64,000 nt of DNA, from positions 29,810,864-29,874,863 of the forward strand of contig NC_056762.1 in the NCBI RefSeq assembly GCF_018687715.1. The letters run 5' to 3'. The position numbers and the translations under genes were made by a program. The notes beneath the pieces were generated by a model that did no database searches, had not been told where the DNA came from, and saw only the letters and a program-made list of their open reading frames with translations. The first letter of the stretch is position 1. The number at the start of each line of letters is the position of its first letter. Below are positions 35,107 to 44,806 of this stretch, piece after piece. The DNA comes from Carya illinoinensis (lineage: Eukaryota > Streptophyta > Magnoliopsida > Fagales > Juglandaceae).

Positions 35107-36525
35107 AAATTATTATTTACATATTAAAATTTAGTATATTCCTCATAATATATTTATATATTAAATTATAAATTATAAAATATTAATTAATAAATAATTT
35201 GTACCAATTATAATATATATAACATAAGTATAATATAAGAACGTACTACATATATATTATAACCTTATATTAACTAATAATATAAAATATATATTATATT
35301 ATAACTATAATATAATAAGTATATTATATATTATAGTTATAACAAGTATATTATAATATATTATATAGTACAAAAATTGTATATTATCCTAGTAATTAGT
35401 ATAGTATACTTTAATATAGTATATCTAATAACTATATTAAAGTAATATAGTTATTAGATAATATAGTATAAATATTATATAATATATTATCTATATTATA
35501 GTCTATAATATAGTATTATTATTTATATAATATATTATCTATATTGTAGTCTATAATATAGTATAAGTAGTATATAGTATGTTAAACATACGTAATAACT
35601 ATATAATATCGTATAATATTATATATAGTAAATATATAATAGATATAATATAGTACTAGTACTATGTTATATATACTACTTGTATATAATATAGTATATA
35701 TACTACAAATATCGTAATATATAGTATACTATACATTACTATACATATATATATACTATATATATTATATACTATATATTACTATAGTTAATATATTACT
35801 ATATATTATATAGTAGTATATAATGTTAATATATATAGTACATACTATAGTTATTATATAGATACTATAGTATATTAACTATAGTATTGGATAAATAAAT
35901 AACTATATAATACTACTATATAATATATACTATATAATATTAACATTATATACTACTATATAATATATACTATATATATAAACATATTAAATAGTATTAA
36001 ATATATATATATTAATATTATTACAATAATATATACAATAATATTATATAAGTATACACTAGATATAATATAATATATTAGTATATATAATATAATATAT
36101 TAGTATATATAATATAATATATCATAACATACGTATATATACTATATCTATATACGTATATAATATAGTATACTATATTACTATATACTATATAATATAG
36201 GTTTCAATAATACGTATATAACACTATATACGTATTAAAACTACATACTATATAACAGTATATAGTATACACTATATAGTATATAGTGTAATATACTATA
36301 TACTATATAGTATACACTATATACACGTACAACAGTATATAGTATACGCTATATACACTATTAACACTATATACTATATAATATACGTATATTATACGTA
36401 TATAATATTATACATTATATGATATATAATATTACCTATCATATTATATAGTAATATATAGGTAATATAATATATATTATAATAATATATTATATAATAT
36501 ATATAATATAATATATAGTATAAAA
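35107..36525. repeat. 1.4-kb almost pure A/T block between divergent CACTA promoters
   Basis: Nearly all A and T, built of short palindromic 'tatata', 'tatagta' and 'atatac' units with local inverted and direct repeats. Scattered 'acgtata' units occur towards the right. No frame. It separates the minus-strand transposase genes from the plus-strand gene and ends exactly where the palindrome arrays begin on both sides. Confidence 0.85.
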
Positions 36526-36725
36526 ACGTTCGAATGTTATAACTAAAACGTTCGGACGTTTTGATTGACGTCCGAACATATACGTTATACGTTCGCATGT
36601 TAACACAACGTCCGAACGTAAAAGTTATACGTTCGCACGTTTGATTCAACGTCCGAACGTAATCTACATAACGTTCGCATGTACATTTAACGTTCGAACG
36701 TTAATTAATTAACGTTCGAACGTTA
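36526..36725. repeat. CACTA palindrome array beside the plus-strand promoter
   Basis: Ten copies of the 12-mer in 200 bp: six exact and four in which one CG has become TG or CA. It ends five bases before the TATA box of the plus-strand gene. Confidence 0.88.
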
Positions 36726-36729
36726 ACTG

Positions 36730-36738
36730 TATATAAGG
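36730..36738 (+). promoter_or_regulatory. TATA box of the third CACTA gene
   Basis: TATATAAGG followed by GC-richer sequence and a CT/CA-rich leader exon, which ends ACTAAAAG/GTAATG at 36864. A transcription start near 36765 is expected. The leader intron runs to the acceptor TTTTCAG at 37706, four bases before the ATG. Confidence 0.7.
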
Positions 36739-37106
36739 CCAGGCACGACGGTTTCCAGGCCGTAACTTGTACGAAACCGGCCACCGAACTCAAACTCTCT
36801 CTTCCTCTCCGCCACGCAAGCCGCCGCAACCGTCGCCATCCTCCACCGCAACCGTCACTAAAAGGTAATGTGCCCTCTCCCTCTTCTATTTCCTTGCTTT
36901 TAATCGGTGGGTTTCAAAAATTCGAAACCCACCGTACCCGGTTATAAAACTTGCATTTTCGGCCACCATTCGCAGTAAATTGATAAAATAGGACCGTAGA
37001 AACATTCCCCACTGTATATAAATGCTTATTTTGGTTGTTTGTGGCTTCGAAACATGCGTTTCGAAGCTTTCGGTAATGGCTGAGTCGACTCAGCGATTAC
37101 GTGTCG

Positions 37107-37490
37107 TAACGTTCGGACGTCACGACACAACGTCCGAACGTGCGACCTTTGGTATTCTTTACGTTCGCACGTTATATTGTAACGTGCGAACGTATTAGTT
37201 TCACGTGCGAACGTTTTTATCCAACGCTTTAACAGAACGTTGGATAAAAACGTTCGAACGTAAACCGTTGGTATTCTTCGGCTAGTAAGAATGTCCGAAC
37301 GTATGACGGTTCAAATTCATTACGTCCGAACGTTTAGATAATACGTCCGGACGTAATGAACTCATTCGCACGTTTTTATCGAACGTTTGAATGAAACGTT
37401 CGATAAAAACGTCCTGTACGTATCATCTTTTTGTCGAACGTATCCTGACTAACGTGCGAACGTTCCTTCAATAACGTTCGAACGTTTCCT
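37107..37490. repeat. CACTA palindrome array in the leader intron of the third gene
   Basis: About a dozen exact or decayed copies of ACGTNCGNACGT spread over 380 bp inside the intron at 36865-37706. Confidence 0.85.
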
Positions 37491-37709
37491 GTTAAAATAT
37501 TTTTATATTGTTCCTTTTAAGTATTATTATTTTATATATTGAAAAAGTGAAATTATTTCAAAGTTTTACTGGCGAAATTATGTAAATTTATAATAGATGA
37601 TATTTTAATTTTCTGTATAATCCATATATGTCATAATACGTATGTATCTGTGATTATAATCATTTTTTTTAAATGTTACAATTTATATATTTTTTTTAAT
37701 TTTCAGGAT

Positions 37710-38936
37710 ATGGCTCAGTATATGACGACAAGGAAGCGAGGGAGGGATGGAGGCAATCCGGACATTGCTCGACTGGGGGCACGAACTGTTATGGGGGAAC
37801 GAGAAATTCTCATTAATGAGTTTGATGAGCTCAGCTGGGAGCAGAAGACGCTGAGAGACGTCTTCGTCACCAGAGGCTGGGGCCCCATATGCACATTGAG
37901 GGGAAAGATTTACCCCACAATGGTTCGAGAGTTTTACATTGGGATGGCCACCATGCCTAACGATGCATCATCCCATACTCTCAGTGTACGCGGTGTACAG
38001 TTTCAGTTCTCGGCAGATGTTCTCGCTGACTTACTCCAGATTCCGCGTATACTACCTGAGTCGACAGCTGCTCAGGCTGATGACATAGCAGCTGCATTTT
38101 CCCCGGGCATATTCGAGGCAGATCCAGCCGCTTCTGCTTCATCTTCGGGCCCTGTTGAGTTTATGCCCAGTCATGAAGAAGATCGACCCGAGGGCGATCC
38201 TATTGCTGCTGAGGTTGGTGACGATGAGCGGGACCAGGATTTCTACATCCTCACTGGCACGGACCGCACAAAGCTCGATAGGCCGAACTCCTTCAGCCAG
38301 AATCAGCTGCTGCCTTTCTTTCGCATGTTGCACATTTTTGTTGCAACAAATGTAGACCCGGTGGCACATAAGAGCACATTCAGTCGGGCTCGTGCACAGT
38401 TCCTGATTGGCTTGGCACGTGGTGAGCCCATTGACTTGCCCCTTGTTATATTTGAGCGGATCCGTTACGAGGCCAGCATCGTTACCACGGATAATCTCCC
38501 GTACGGAGTCATCATCAGCCGCTTATTACTAGCCCGGGGAGTGCCACTCCAGGCGGAGGAGATGGTGATAAACCAGATGAGCCCTATCGACATAACCACA
38601 CACCGCCGGAGCATTGCACAGGGGAGAGGCTCAGCTCGGCGTCAGTCTGGTCCTACGCCAGATCTTGTTCCCCCGACTGAGTCTGGGGCCGATGTTGCTC
38701 GCCCGTCGGCGAGTACTAGTCAGCAGCCGGGAGTTACATCTGCTGGGGATGTGCGACCTGCTTGGGTTGATACAATGATGACAGATATGAAGGCGCATAT
38801 AGACCGACAGATCGATAGACAGATTGCACATATAGATCAGGCTGTCGCACATCTTGCACATCATGTAGATGTGCTAAACAATAAGGTTGAGACATTGACT
38901 GAGGAGTTTCGATCTTTTGTAAACCAGCAGTTCTGA
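37710..38936 (+). CDS. Third CACTA gene: 'putative plant transposon protein' domain, 408 aa
   Basis: The ATG at 37710 (MAQYMTTRKRGRDG) follows the splice acceptor at 37706; the longer frame from 37650 is intron. The frame is open for 408 aa in GC-richer DNA than its surroundings. Residues ~30-120 (ELSWEQKTLRDVFVTRGWGP, PTMVREFYIGMATMPNDASS, LSVRGVQFQFSADVLADLLQ) and ~210-300 (LPYGVIISRLLLARGVPLQA) resemble the 'putative plant transposon protein' domain (Transposase_32 type). A low-complexity linker follows, and the last ~60 residues form a coiled coil with IDRQIDRQIAHIDQAVAHLA. It has an N-terminal basic patch. It shares no motif with the two transposase proteins and reads in the opposite direction. 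Function unknown. Confidence 0.8.
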   Translation: MAQYMTTRKRGRDGGNPDIARLGARTVMGEREILINEFDELSWEQKTLRDVFVTRGWGPICTLRGKIYPTMVREFYIGMATMPNDASSHTLSVRGVQFQFSADVLADLLQIPRILPESTAAQADDIAAAFSPGIFEADPAASASSSGPVEFMPSHEEDRPEGDPIAAEVGDDERDQDFYILTGTDRTKLDRPNSFSQNQLLPFFRMLHIFVATNVDPVAHKSTFSRARAQFLIGLARGEPIDLPLVIFERIRYEASIVTTDNLPYGVIISRLLLARGVPLQAEEMVINQMSPIDITTHRRSIAQGRGSARRQSGPTPDLVPPTESGADVARPSASTSQQPGVTSAGDVRPAWVDTMMTDMKAHIDRQIDRQIAHIDQAVAHLAHHVDVLNNKVETLTEEFRSFVNQQF

Positions 38937-39117
38937 AAGTGATTTGTAAAAATTTATCATTCGAACGTTTTTTATTTTCGACATATGTAATGGACACAAA
39001 TATTTAATGTATGTATTGTGTAGCTTAATTTCTACTCTTAATTTTTTTTAATATAACGTTACTCAACCTTACTATTAAAAAAATATATATTATGGTTAAT
39101 TTATGTAATTTAACATA

Positions 39118-39300
39118 TAACGTTCGAACTTTATCACATTAACGTTCGAACATTAGCGCTAATATATTCACGTTCGCACGTAATAAGTTAAAACGTTCGA
39201 ACGTTCGCGCTAAATTTTTTTACGTTCGCACGTAAATATACATAACATTCGAACGTTACTGTGACGTGCGAACGTATTATGTAAAACGTCCGAACGTTTT
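39118..39300. repeat. CACTA right subterminal palindrome array
   Basis: Eight copies of the 12-mer, five exact and three with single changes, between the 3' end of the third gene and the right terminal repeat. Confidence 0.85.
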
Positions 39301-39390
39301 GAAATTCTTGCCCAACATTTAGTGACAGTTCTCACAAACCGTCACAATAAATACCTTTTAGTCACAGTTTAGAAACCGTCACTATTTATA

Positions 39391-39422
39391 ATCTGTCACT
39401 AAAAGCCATATTTGTTGTAGTG
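39391..39422 (-). repeat. CACTA right terminal inverted repeat
   Basis: Inverted, it reads CACTACAACAAATATGGC and ends TTTTAGTGACAGAT. Followed directly by the ATC target duplication (39423-39425). Confidence 0.95.
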
Positions 39423-39425
39423 ATC

Positions 39426-40050
39426 CTACCGTCGGGTAATGAAATTAAATATCCAATGTAACTCTCTGGGCCATACAGACTATATATCCTATTGGACCAT
39501 AGGGGGGAATTAATCCATCTAGCTACGATTATGGACCTTCCTACTTTAAAAAATCCGATCGATGGAAAATATAGAATTACACCAATAATTTCTTCGTTTC
39601 TCGATCCTGTGCCATGCACGCAGCGACCAGCGTAACAGACTGCGCATGACTTGTACGAGGCATACTGATACTGCAACTGCTTTAAAAATCAGTGAAAAGC
39701 TCATCAACATGCTCAACAAGATCTCAGATGAAAATGGAAGATGGAAAACAATCTTACTCCTCTATCCATGCCTAGCTAGCTCTTGTTTTTAGGTTGGATC
39801 ATTTTAATTGGGATTCATGGTGATGATCAGTTTCTCGATCTCCCTGATCATCATGTTTTTTTCCTAATTATTTACCTTTTTCTTTATTTTTTTTTTTATT
39901 CCTCTTATAGAAAGAAGCTAACTCTATACGATTCATGATCCGATCTTATATATAAAATGTTATGATTATGTGAACTCCATCGATGATGATCTGGTACTGC
40001 TTTAATTTCATCCTATAACATAATTTTTTTTGGATTTTCGACACTAGATC
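39426..40050 (+). other. Upstream region of the 173-aa gene
   Basis: Unique-looking DNA with no repeat recognised. A pyrimidine tract ending CACTAG at 40047 precedes the ATG and could be a splice acceptor, so an untranslated exon may lie further upstream. Confidence 0.4.
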
Positions 40051-40860
40051 ATGATGAAGTACTGTTTAGGACGATTGCAGAGACGTCGACAATGCATGCC
40101 AATGGATTTAGCAGCAGCAGATCAGGAGGCTGACTTTAAATTAGGGTCATTGGCTGATCGGGTGACATCTCTTGAACATAGGTTTTGTCAGGTAAACTAA
40201 ATTATAAATAAATAAATAAATAAAAATTGATTGCATATCCATGCTATATTTTTGTTAACCTCGTTTGTTAATTTAAGCATTTTGGCATGCATGAATATTT
40301 TGTCTATAAACTGGTTTAGCTAGGGGCTCATATTTGTAGTTGATTAATCTGTACATGTAATCATGATCTGCATGCATGCTGCGCGCAGCTATGCCTAGAG
40401 ATGCAATCTAGCAGCAGCATATCAACACTTGGTGACAGTTGTTCAACCCAAGGAATGATCAAGATAAAATCGTCTTCCTCACTCCCAACTTTCAACATTC
40501 CCATCCATGGAGATCAGAGATCTCATGTATCCCATGTTGCTTTGAGTAGTAGGCCATTAGAAATCCAGCAGGTAAATTTTTCATAGATTATAAGTATATA
40601 TATATATATATATATATAATAACATGATCTAGAATTGATAGATCAGTTGGGTGTTGGCGCAGGAAAATCCTAATTATGGAGTGCCAAAAAAGTTGAAGCA
40701 TGCAATTAGTCCTGATTCCAATAAGCAGCGCCTTGGGAACACTACTACTTGGGCCGATAAGGATGATCATGATCAGAAGAAATGCAAAAGCCGGAAAAAG
40801 AATAAGAAGAAGAAAGGACTTTCACCAAATCGGCCACGCTTGAAAATATTTGGCTGTTAA
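40051..40860 (+). CDS. Small plant protein of unknown function (three exons, 173 aa)
   Basis: Exons 40051-40191, 40389-40571 and 40663-40860 join at GT-AG borders without phase shift to give 173 aa. I chose the ATG at 40051 (MMKYCLGRLQ) because the sequence just before it looks like a splice acceptor. A short helix (KLGSLADRVTSLEHRFCQLC, residues ~30-50) is spread over the exon 1/2 border. It is followed by a Ser/Thr-rich stretch and a very basic C-terminus (KKCKSRKKNKKKKG), likely a nuclear localisation signal, ending LKIFGC. I recognise no named family. The exon/intron structure and codon continuity support a real host gene. It lies between the CACTA element and copia-2, whose insertion begins 116 bases after the stop codon. 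Confidence 0.75.
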
Positions 40861-40975
40861 TCATCCATCTATTTCTTTTATTTATCTATTTTCATTTCAT
40901 TAAATCTATTAATGCTACGATATTAATCTCATTAACCTATTTTTTCTTATTATATATATATATATATTTATTTAT

Positions 40976-41183
40976 TATCAATAATATCGAGACCTCTGTT
41001 TCTAATGTGTAGTAAAAAGAGTACTCATTGTATTGAATTGTTGTTTACAAAGCTGCTATTTATATACAAAGCATGACTCTGATTGGTCTCTGATTGGTCA
41101 ATGCAGTAACAGAAAATAATAACTAGCTTTCTATACACGTGTAAAATATATATACAAAGCATAAAGTATATGAACTCTTGATA
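40976..41183 (-). repeat. copia-2 3' LTR (208 bp)
   Basis: It matches 51288-51486 with scattered differences and a short indel at 'ctctgattggt'. Directly inside it on the minus strand is the purine-rich tract TTTAGGGGGAG (41184-41194), the plus-strand primer site. Confidence 0.93.
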
Positions 41184-42202
41184 CTCCCCCTAAAGATGGA
41201 CTATATATGTTCACTAGTCCCATCTTGCCAATGAGATGATTAAACTGATACCAACCGAGTGCCTTGGTCAAAATGTCTGCTATCCGATGACTAGATGCCA
41301 CATGAAAAAGTTTGATGACCCCAACTTGTAATTTTTCCCTCACAATGTGACAATCCAATTCAATGTGCTTTGTTCTTTTTTGATATACTTGATTAGAAGA
41401 TAAATGGATGGCAGCTTGACTATCACAAAACATTAGCATTGGCTGAGAATGCATAACACCAAAATCTACCAACAAGTTTTTCAACCAAACTATTTCATAA
41501 ACAGCTACTGCCATAGCTCTATACTTTGCTTCAGCAGATGATCTAGAGATGGTATGTTGCTTTTTCGACTTCCAACTAACAAGATTATCACCCAAGAAAA
41601 CAGTATAGCCAGTTACAGATCTCCTGGCATCAGGGCATGCTACCCAATCTGAGTCAGTGTAAATCTTGAGCTGGAGATCAGTTGAAGTAGAAGAAAAGAA
41701 CAATCCTAAACCAATAGAGGTTTTGACATAATGAACTACTCTATGAGCTGCTGCCATGTGTGGTTTTCTAGGCTTATGCATGAATTGACTTAATTTTTGA
41801 ATGAAGAAAGCTATGTCTGGCCTTGTAATGGTTAAGTATATTAACCTCCCAATCAACCTTCTGTATTGAGATGAATCTTCTAATTCGTCACCACTTGTTG
41901 CACTCAAACTAAGATTTTGTTCCATTGGAGAACAAGTAGGTTTACAGCCAAGTAAACCGCAATCCTCTATGATCTCTAAGGAGTACTTTCTTTGGCAAAG
42001 ATGGATTCCCTTAGAGGATCTGGCCACCTCTAGACCCAAAAAATATTTCAAAGGTCCCAAATCCTTCAACTTAAAATGAGTGTCCAAGTGCTTTTTCAAA
42101 GAGTCCACAGCTGACACATCATTACTTGCAATTAGTATATCATCAACATAAACTAATAGCTTGATGATCCTCTTGTTTGCTAAAAAGAGATCATCTGACT
42201 TT
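41184..42202 (-). pseudogene. copia-2 reverse transcriptase (C-terminal part) and RNase H
   Basis: From 42202 the minus strand reads SDDLFLANKRIIKLLVYVDD (catalytic YVDD), LKDLGPLKYFLGLEVARSSK, SQYRRLIGRLIYLTITRPDI and the RNase H part: IYTDSDWVACPDARRSVTGY, SRSSAEAKYRAMAVAVYEIV and ADILTKALG. The frame is open for about 340 codons to a stop near 41131. The residues upstream of SDD in the same open frame (MYFLSSSMKW...) are LINE-3 3' sequence, not copia. Confidence 0.93.
42187..42202. repeat. Target-site duplication of LINE-3, left copy
   Basis: GAGATCATCTGACTTT. The mate at 47902-47918 reads GAGAATAATCTGACTTT, with one substitution and one indel or equivalent. It touches the 3' end of LINE-3. 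Confidence 0.8.
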
Positions 42203-42289
42203 TTGAGAGAGAGAAAAAAAAAACCCTTAGGCCATTTCATTGAACTAGATAAGAAATACAAATAGGAAGTTCCTCCATAGTTACAATAA

Positions 42290-43452
42290 TATCAGAAATG
42301 GTAAGAGCACTTTTGGTAGTAAGTGGGCTAAGGTGTTGCCATTTCTCCTAACATGAGAAACATTCCACTTTGCAAAAAAATTTAGACAGGATCGAGTTTC
42401 ACATAAGAACATGCTAGAACTACTCCAAGCTTTTATTTCTTCTTAAAGAGACTTTGTTACTTGTAAAGAGTCCCCCTCTAAGACAATTTGAGTTAGATCT
42501 AGGTCTCTAGCAAATTGGGTTGCTACTAATGCCCCATAGGATTCAGCTAGAAGGGGGTCAGGGAAGAAATTTTTCTTCTGCCTCATGGTTGCTATTGTCT
42601 GACCTTTGTCATCTCTTACAATTACCCCTATACCAATAATTCCTTTAGCTTGATCCACTGCCCTATCCCAATTGACTTTGAACCAAGTAGTTGGTGGAGC
42701 CTGCCATACTTCAGCTGAGAGGCAGAGCTGTTGGACTTTGCTTTGTTTCTGAGGTTGGCCCTCTTCAGACATCATTTCCAATCTCAGTCTTGAATCTCTG
42801 AGCAAAATGTCAGGAGGCATGAATTGTTTGTTGAAAATGAAGGAGTTCCTTCTTAGCCAAAGTTGTCTTGCTACCATCACAAACTCTTGCAGCTCTTCTA
42901 CATTGAGAACTTCAATCAAAGCTTCAAAGAAGTCTAGCATAGGTAGGTATGAGCTACTGCTTTTCTGTAGTTTTTTGGAACATAGGCTCCAAACATCCTT
43001 TGCTGCCTCACAATTCCATAGAGCATGCATGGTACTTTCTTCTTCTCTACTACATAGTTGGCATAGTGGATCACTCAATATCTTCCTTTTGAATAAGTTG
43101 AGCTGAGTAGGGAGGGAGTCTTGACATGCTCTCCATAAGAACATCTTTTCACTTGGGGTGGTATGAAGCTGCCATATCTTGTTCCACACAGCTTTGTAGC
43201 TTTTAATGGTGATGCTTGGCTTTTTTCTTCCAATTCTTTTTCCTTCTCCATGTGGTATGCACTCATAACTGAGAAAGAGCCACCTTTTGTGCCATGCCAA
43301 ATGAGTCTGTCCCTCGAATTCATAGAGCTGATAGGTGTTTGAAGAATCACTGAAGCTTCCCCTTCTTCAAAAATCTCTTTTACAAGTTCTATTTTCCAAC
43401 TCCTTTTAGTGGGGTCAATGAGTTCTACCACTGTTGCCTTACTATCGAGCAC
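42290..43452 (-). pseudogene. LINE-3 ORF2: zinc-binding region and RNase H
   Basis: Frame 43300-42443 contains KIWQLHTTPSEKMFLWRACQ, LCQLCSREEESTMHALWNCE (zf-RVT Cys/His spacing), QLWLRRNSFIFNKQFMPPDI, and RNase H: FKVNWDRAVDQAKGIIGIGV (catalytic Asp), RQKKNFFPDPLLAESYGALV and LTQIVLEGDSLQVTKSL. A stop near 42443 is followed in another frame by WNVSHVRRNGNTLAHLLAKS, the RNase H C-terminus. The overlapping upstream frame 43452-43075 holds the segment before it. Confidence 0.9.
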
Positions 43453-43630
43453 CTTAACAGGACTTGTAACCTTTTGTGGCCTTTACTATCCATTTTTCTG
43501 TCCAAATGTGTATTTTGTCTCCTGAACCCAACCTCCAAAAGGACCCTGCCTCTACTGTTTTTCTTGCAGCCAACAAGCTTCTCCACACAAAAAAAGGCTT
43601 AGCTCCCACCTTAGCTGTTTGGAAGTTTGA

Positions 43631-44806
43631 TTAAGGGAAATACTTGGCTTTTAAGACTTTAGCTGCAAGGGAAGAGGGATCTTGAATTATTCTCCAGCAT
43701 TGCTTTGACAGCAAAGCTTTGTTGAATAGTTCAAGGTCCCTAAAACCCAAACCCCCTTTAGCTTTTGATTGCCCTAACCTTTTCCATGAAATCCATTGTA
43801 TTTTGTGCTCTTTCCCTTGGTGTCCCCACCAGTATTTTTTAATGATACTATTTATAGCTTGTAGTAGGGTTAAAGGGAGCTTGAACACTCTCATTGTGTA
43901 TGTTGGAAGAGCTTGAATCACTGCTTTTAGGTAAATTTATTTTCCTGCCTAAGAGAGGGTCTTGATTCTTTGATTACTTAGCTTCAATTTGATGTTGTCT
44001 AGAAGAGTCTTGAAAGTTTTGAATCTATCCTTGCCAACCACTGGGGGTAGGCCCAGGTACCTTTCATATGGCATGGTGGTCCTCATTCTTGCTATTGATA
44101 AGATGAACCTCTGAGTAATTTTGCTGGTGTTCTTGCTGAAAACAACATAAGTCTTCTCTACATTTAATCTCTGGCCCGAGTCCCTTTCATAGGCTCTCAG
44201 TAAGCTTATCATCCTACGCCATTCTTCTGCATTGGCCTTACAAAACAATAAGCTATCATCTGCAGAGAAGAGGTGGGATACCCTCATCTGTCCACGAGCC
44301 ATTGGTACCCCATGTATTAACTCCATCTCTTCAGCTTTGCATATCAAATTACTCAAAGTTTCAGCACACAATATGAGAAGGTAAGGTGATAGGGGTTCAC
44401 CTTGCCTTATGCCTCGAGTGGGGGAGAAGATTTTTTGAAGTTCACCATTCACCAATAAACAGTAGTTGACTGTTTCAATACAGTGCATCACCAATTCTAC
44501 CCATTTTTTGCCAAAACCCAGCTTGATAAGAACTGCTCTCAGAAAACACCATTCCACTCGGTCATAGACTTTACTCATGTCTAGTTTCAAAGCCATATAG
44601 CCTTCTTTACCTACCATTTTACATTTCATAGTATGCAATGCCTCAAAGGCAACAATAATGTTATCTGAAATAAGTCTGTTAGGTACAAATGCTAATTGAG
44701 AAGCAGAAATTATACTAGGGAGCACTTTTTTCAATATGTTTGCTATGACTTTTGAAATAAGTTTATAGAGGACACTACATAGGGATATAGGTCTGAATTC
44801 TGTCAC
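43631..44806 (-). pseudogene. LINE-3 ORF2 reverse transcriptase
   Basis: Frame 44806-43949 is a near-complete RT: TEFRPISLCSVLYKLISKVI, QLAFVPNRLISDNIIVAFEA, LKLDMSKVYDRVEWCFLRAV (motif A Asp), TRGIRQGEPLSPYLLILCAE, and HLFSADDSLLFCKAN. The catalytic box is SADD rather than FADD. VEKTYVVFSKNT and YERYLGLPPVVGKDRFKTFK follow. Frame 43921-43631 continues TYTMRVFKLPLTLLQAINSI, KYWWGHQG and GLGFRDLELFNKALLSKQCW. A frameshift near 43940 separates them. Confidence 0.92.

Larger units (their letters stand above)
26752..39422. mobile_element. CACTA (En/Spm-like) transposon, apparently intact
   Basis: 12,671 bp with ends CACTACAACAAA and a 3-bp duplication ATC at 26749-26751 and 39423-39425. The terminal 32 bp are inverted repeats with three mismatches. 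Inside are a TNPA-like gene (27534-29221, minus), a TNPD-like transposase gene (29324-33008, minus) and a third gene (37710-38936, plus). I could join all exons at GT-AG borders with frames kept and no stop. Arrays of a 12-bp palindrome lie at both ends and beside the two internal promoters. The sharp ends and open frames suggest a recent arrival that may still be autonomous. Confidence 0.95.

Noticed and set aside
36392..36649. 85-codon frame rich in Tyr and Ile
   Set aside because: Translation of the A/T block and palindrome array; no coding character.
37650..37709. Upstream start of the third CACTA gene
   Set aside because: The stretch is an AT-rich intron end with the acceptor TTTTCAG at 37706; translation starts at 37710.
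38139..38997. Minus-strand frames of 76-87 codons over the third CACTA gene
   Set aside because: Antisense shadows of the 37710-38936 frame.
26955..39300. CRISPR-like array
   Set aside because: The repeats are short palindromes with irregular spacing in a plant transposon; nothing else fits CRISPR.
41131..42261. Single 376-codon protein starting MYFLSSSMKW
   Set aside because: The first 20 residues are LINE-3 3' sequence fused by chance to copia-2 RT at the target duplication (42187-42202).
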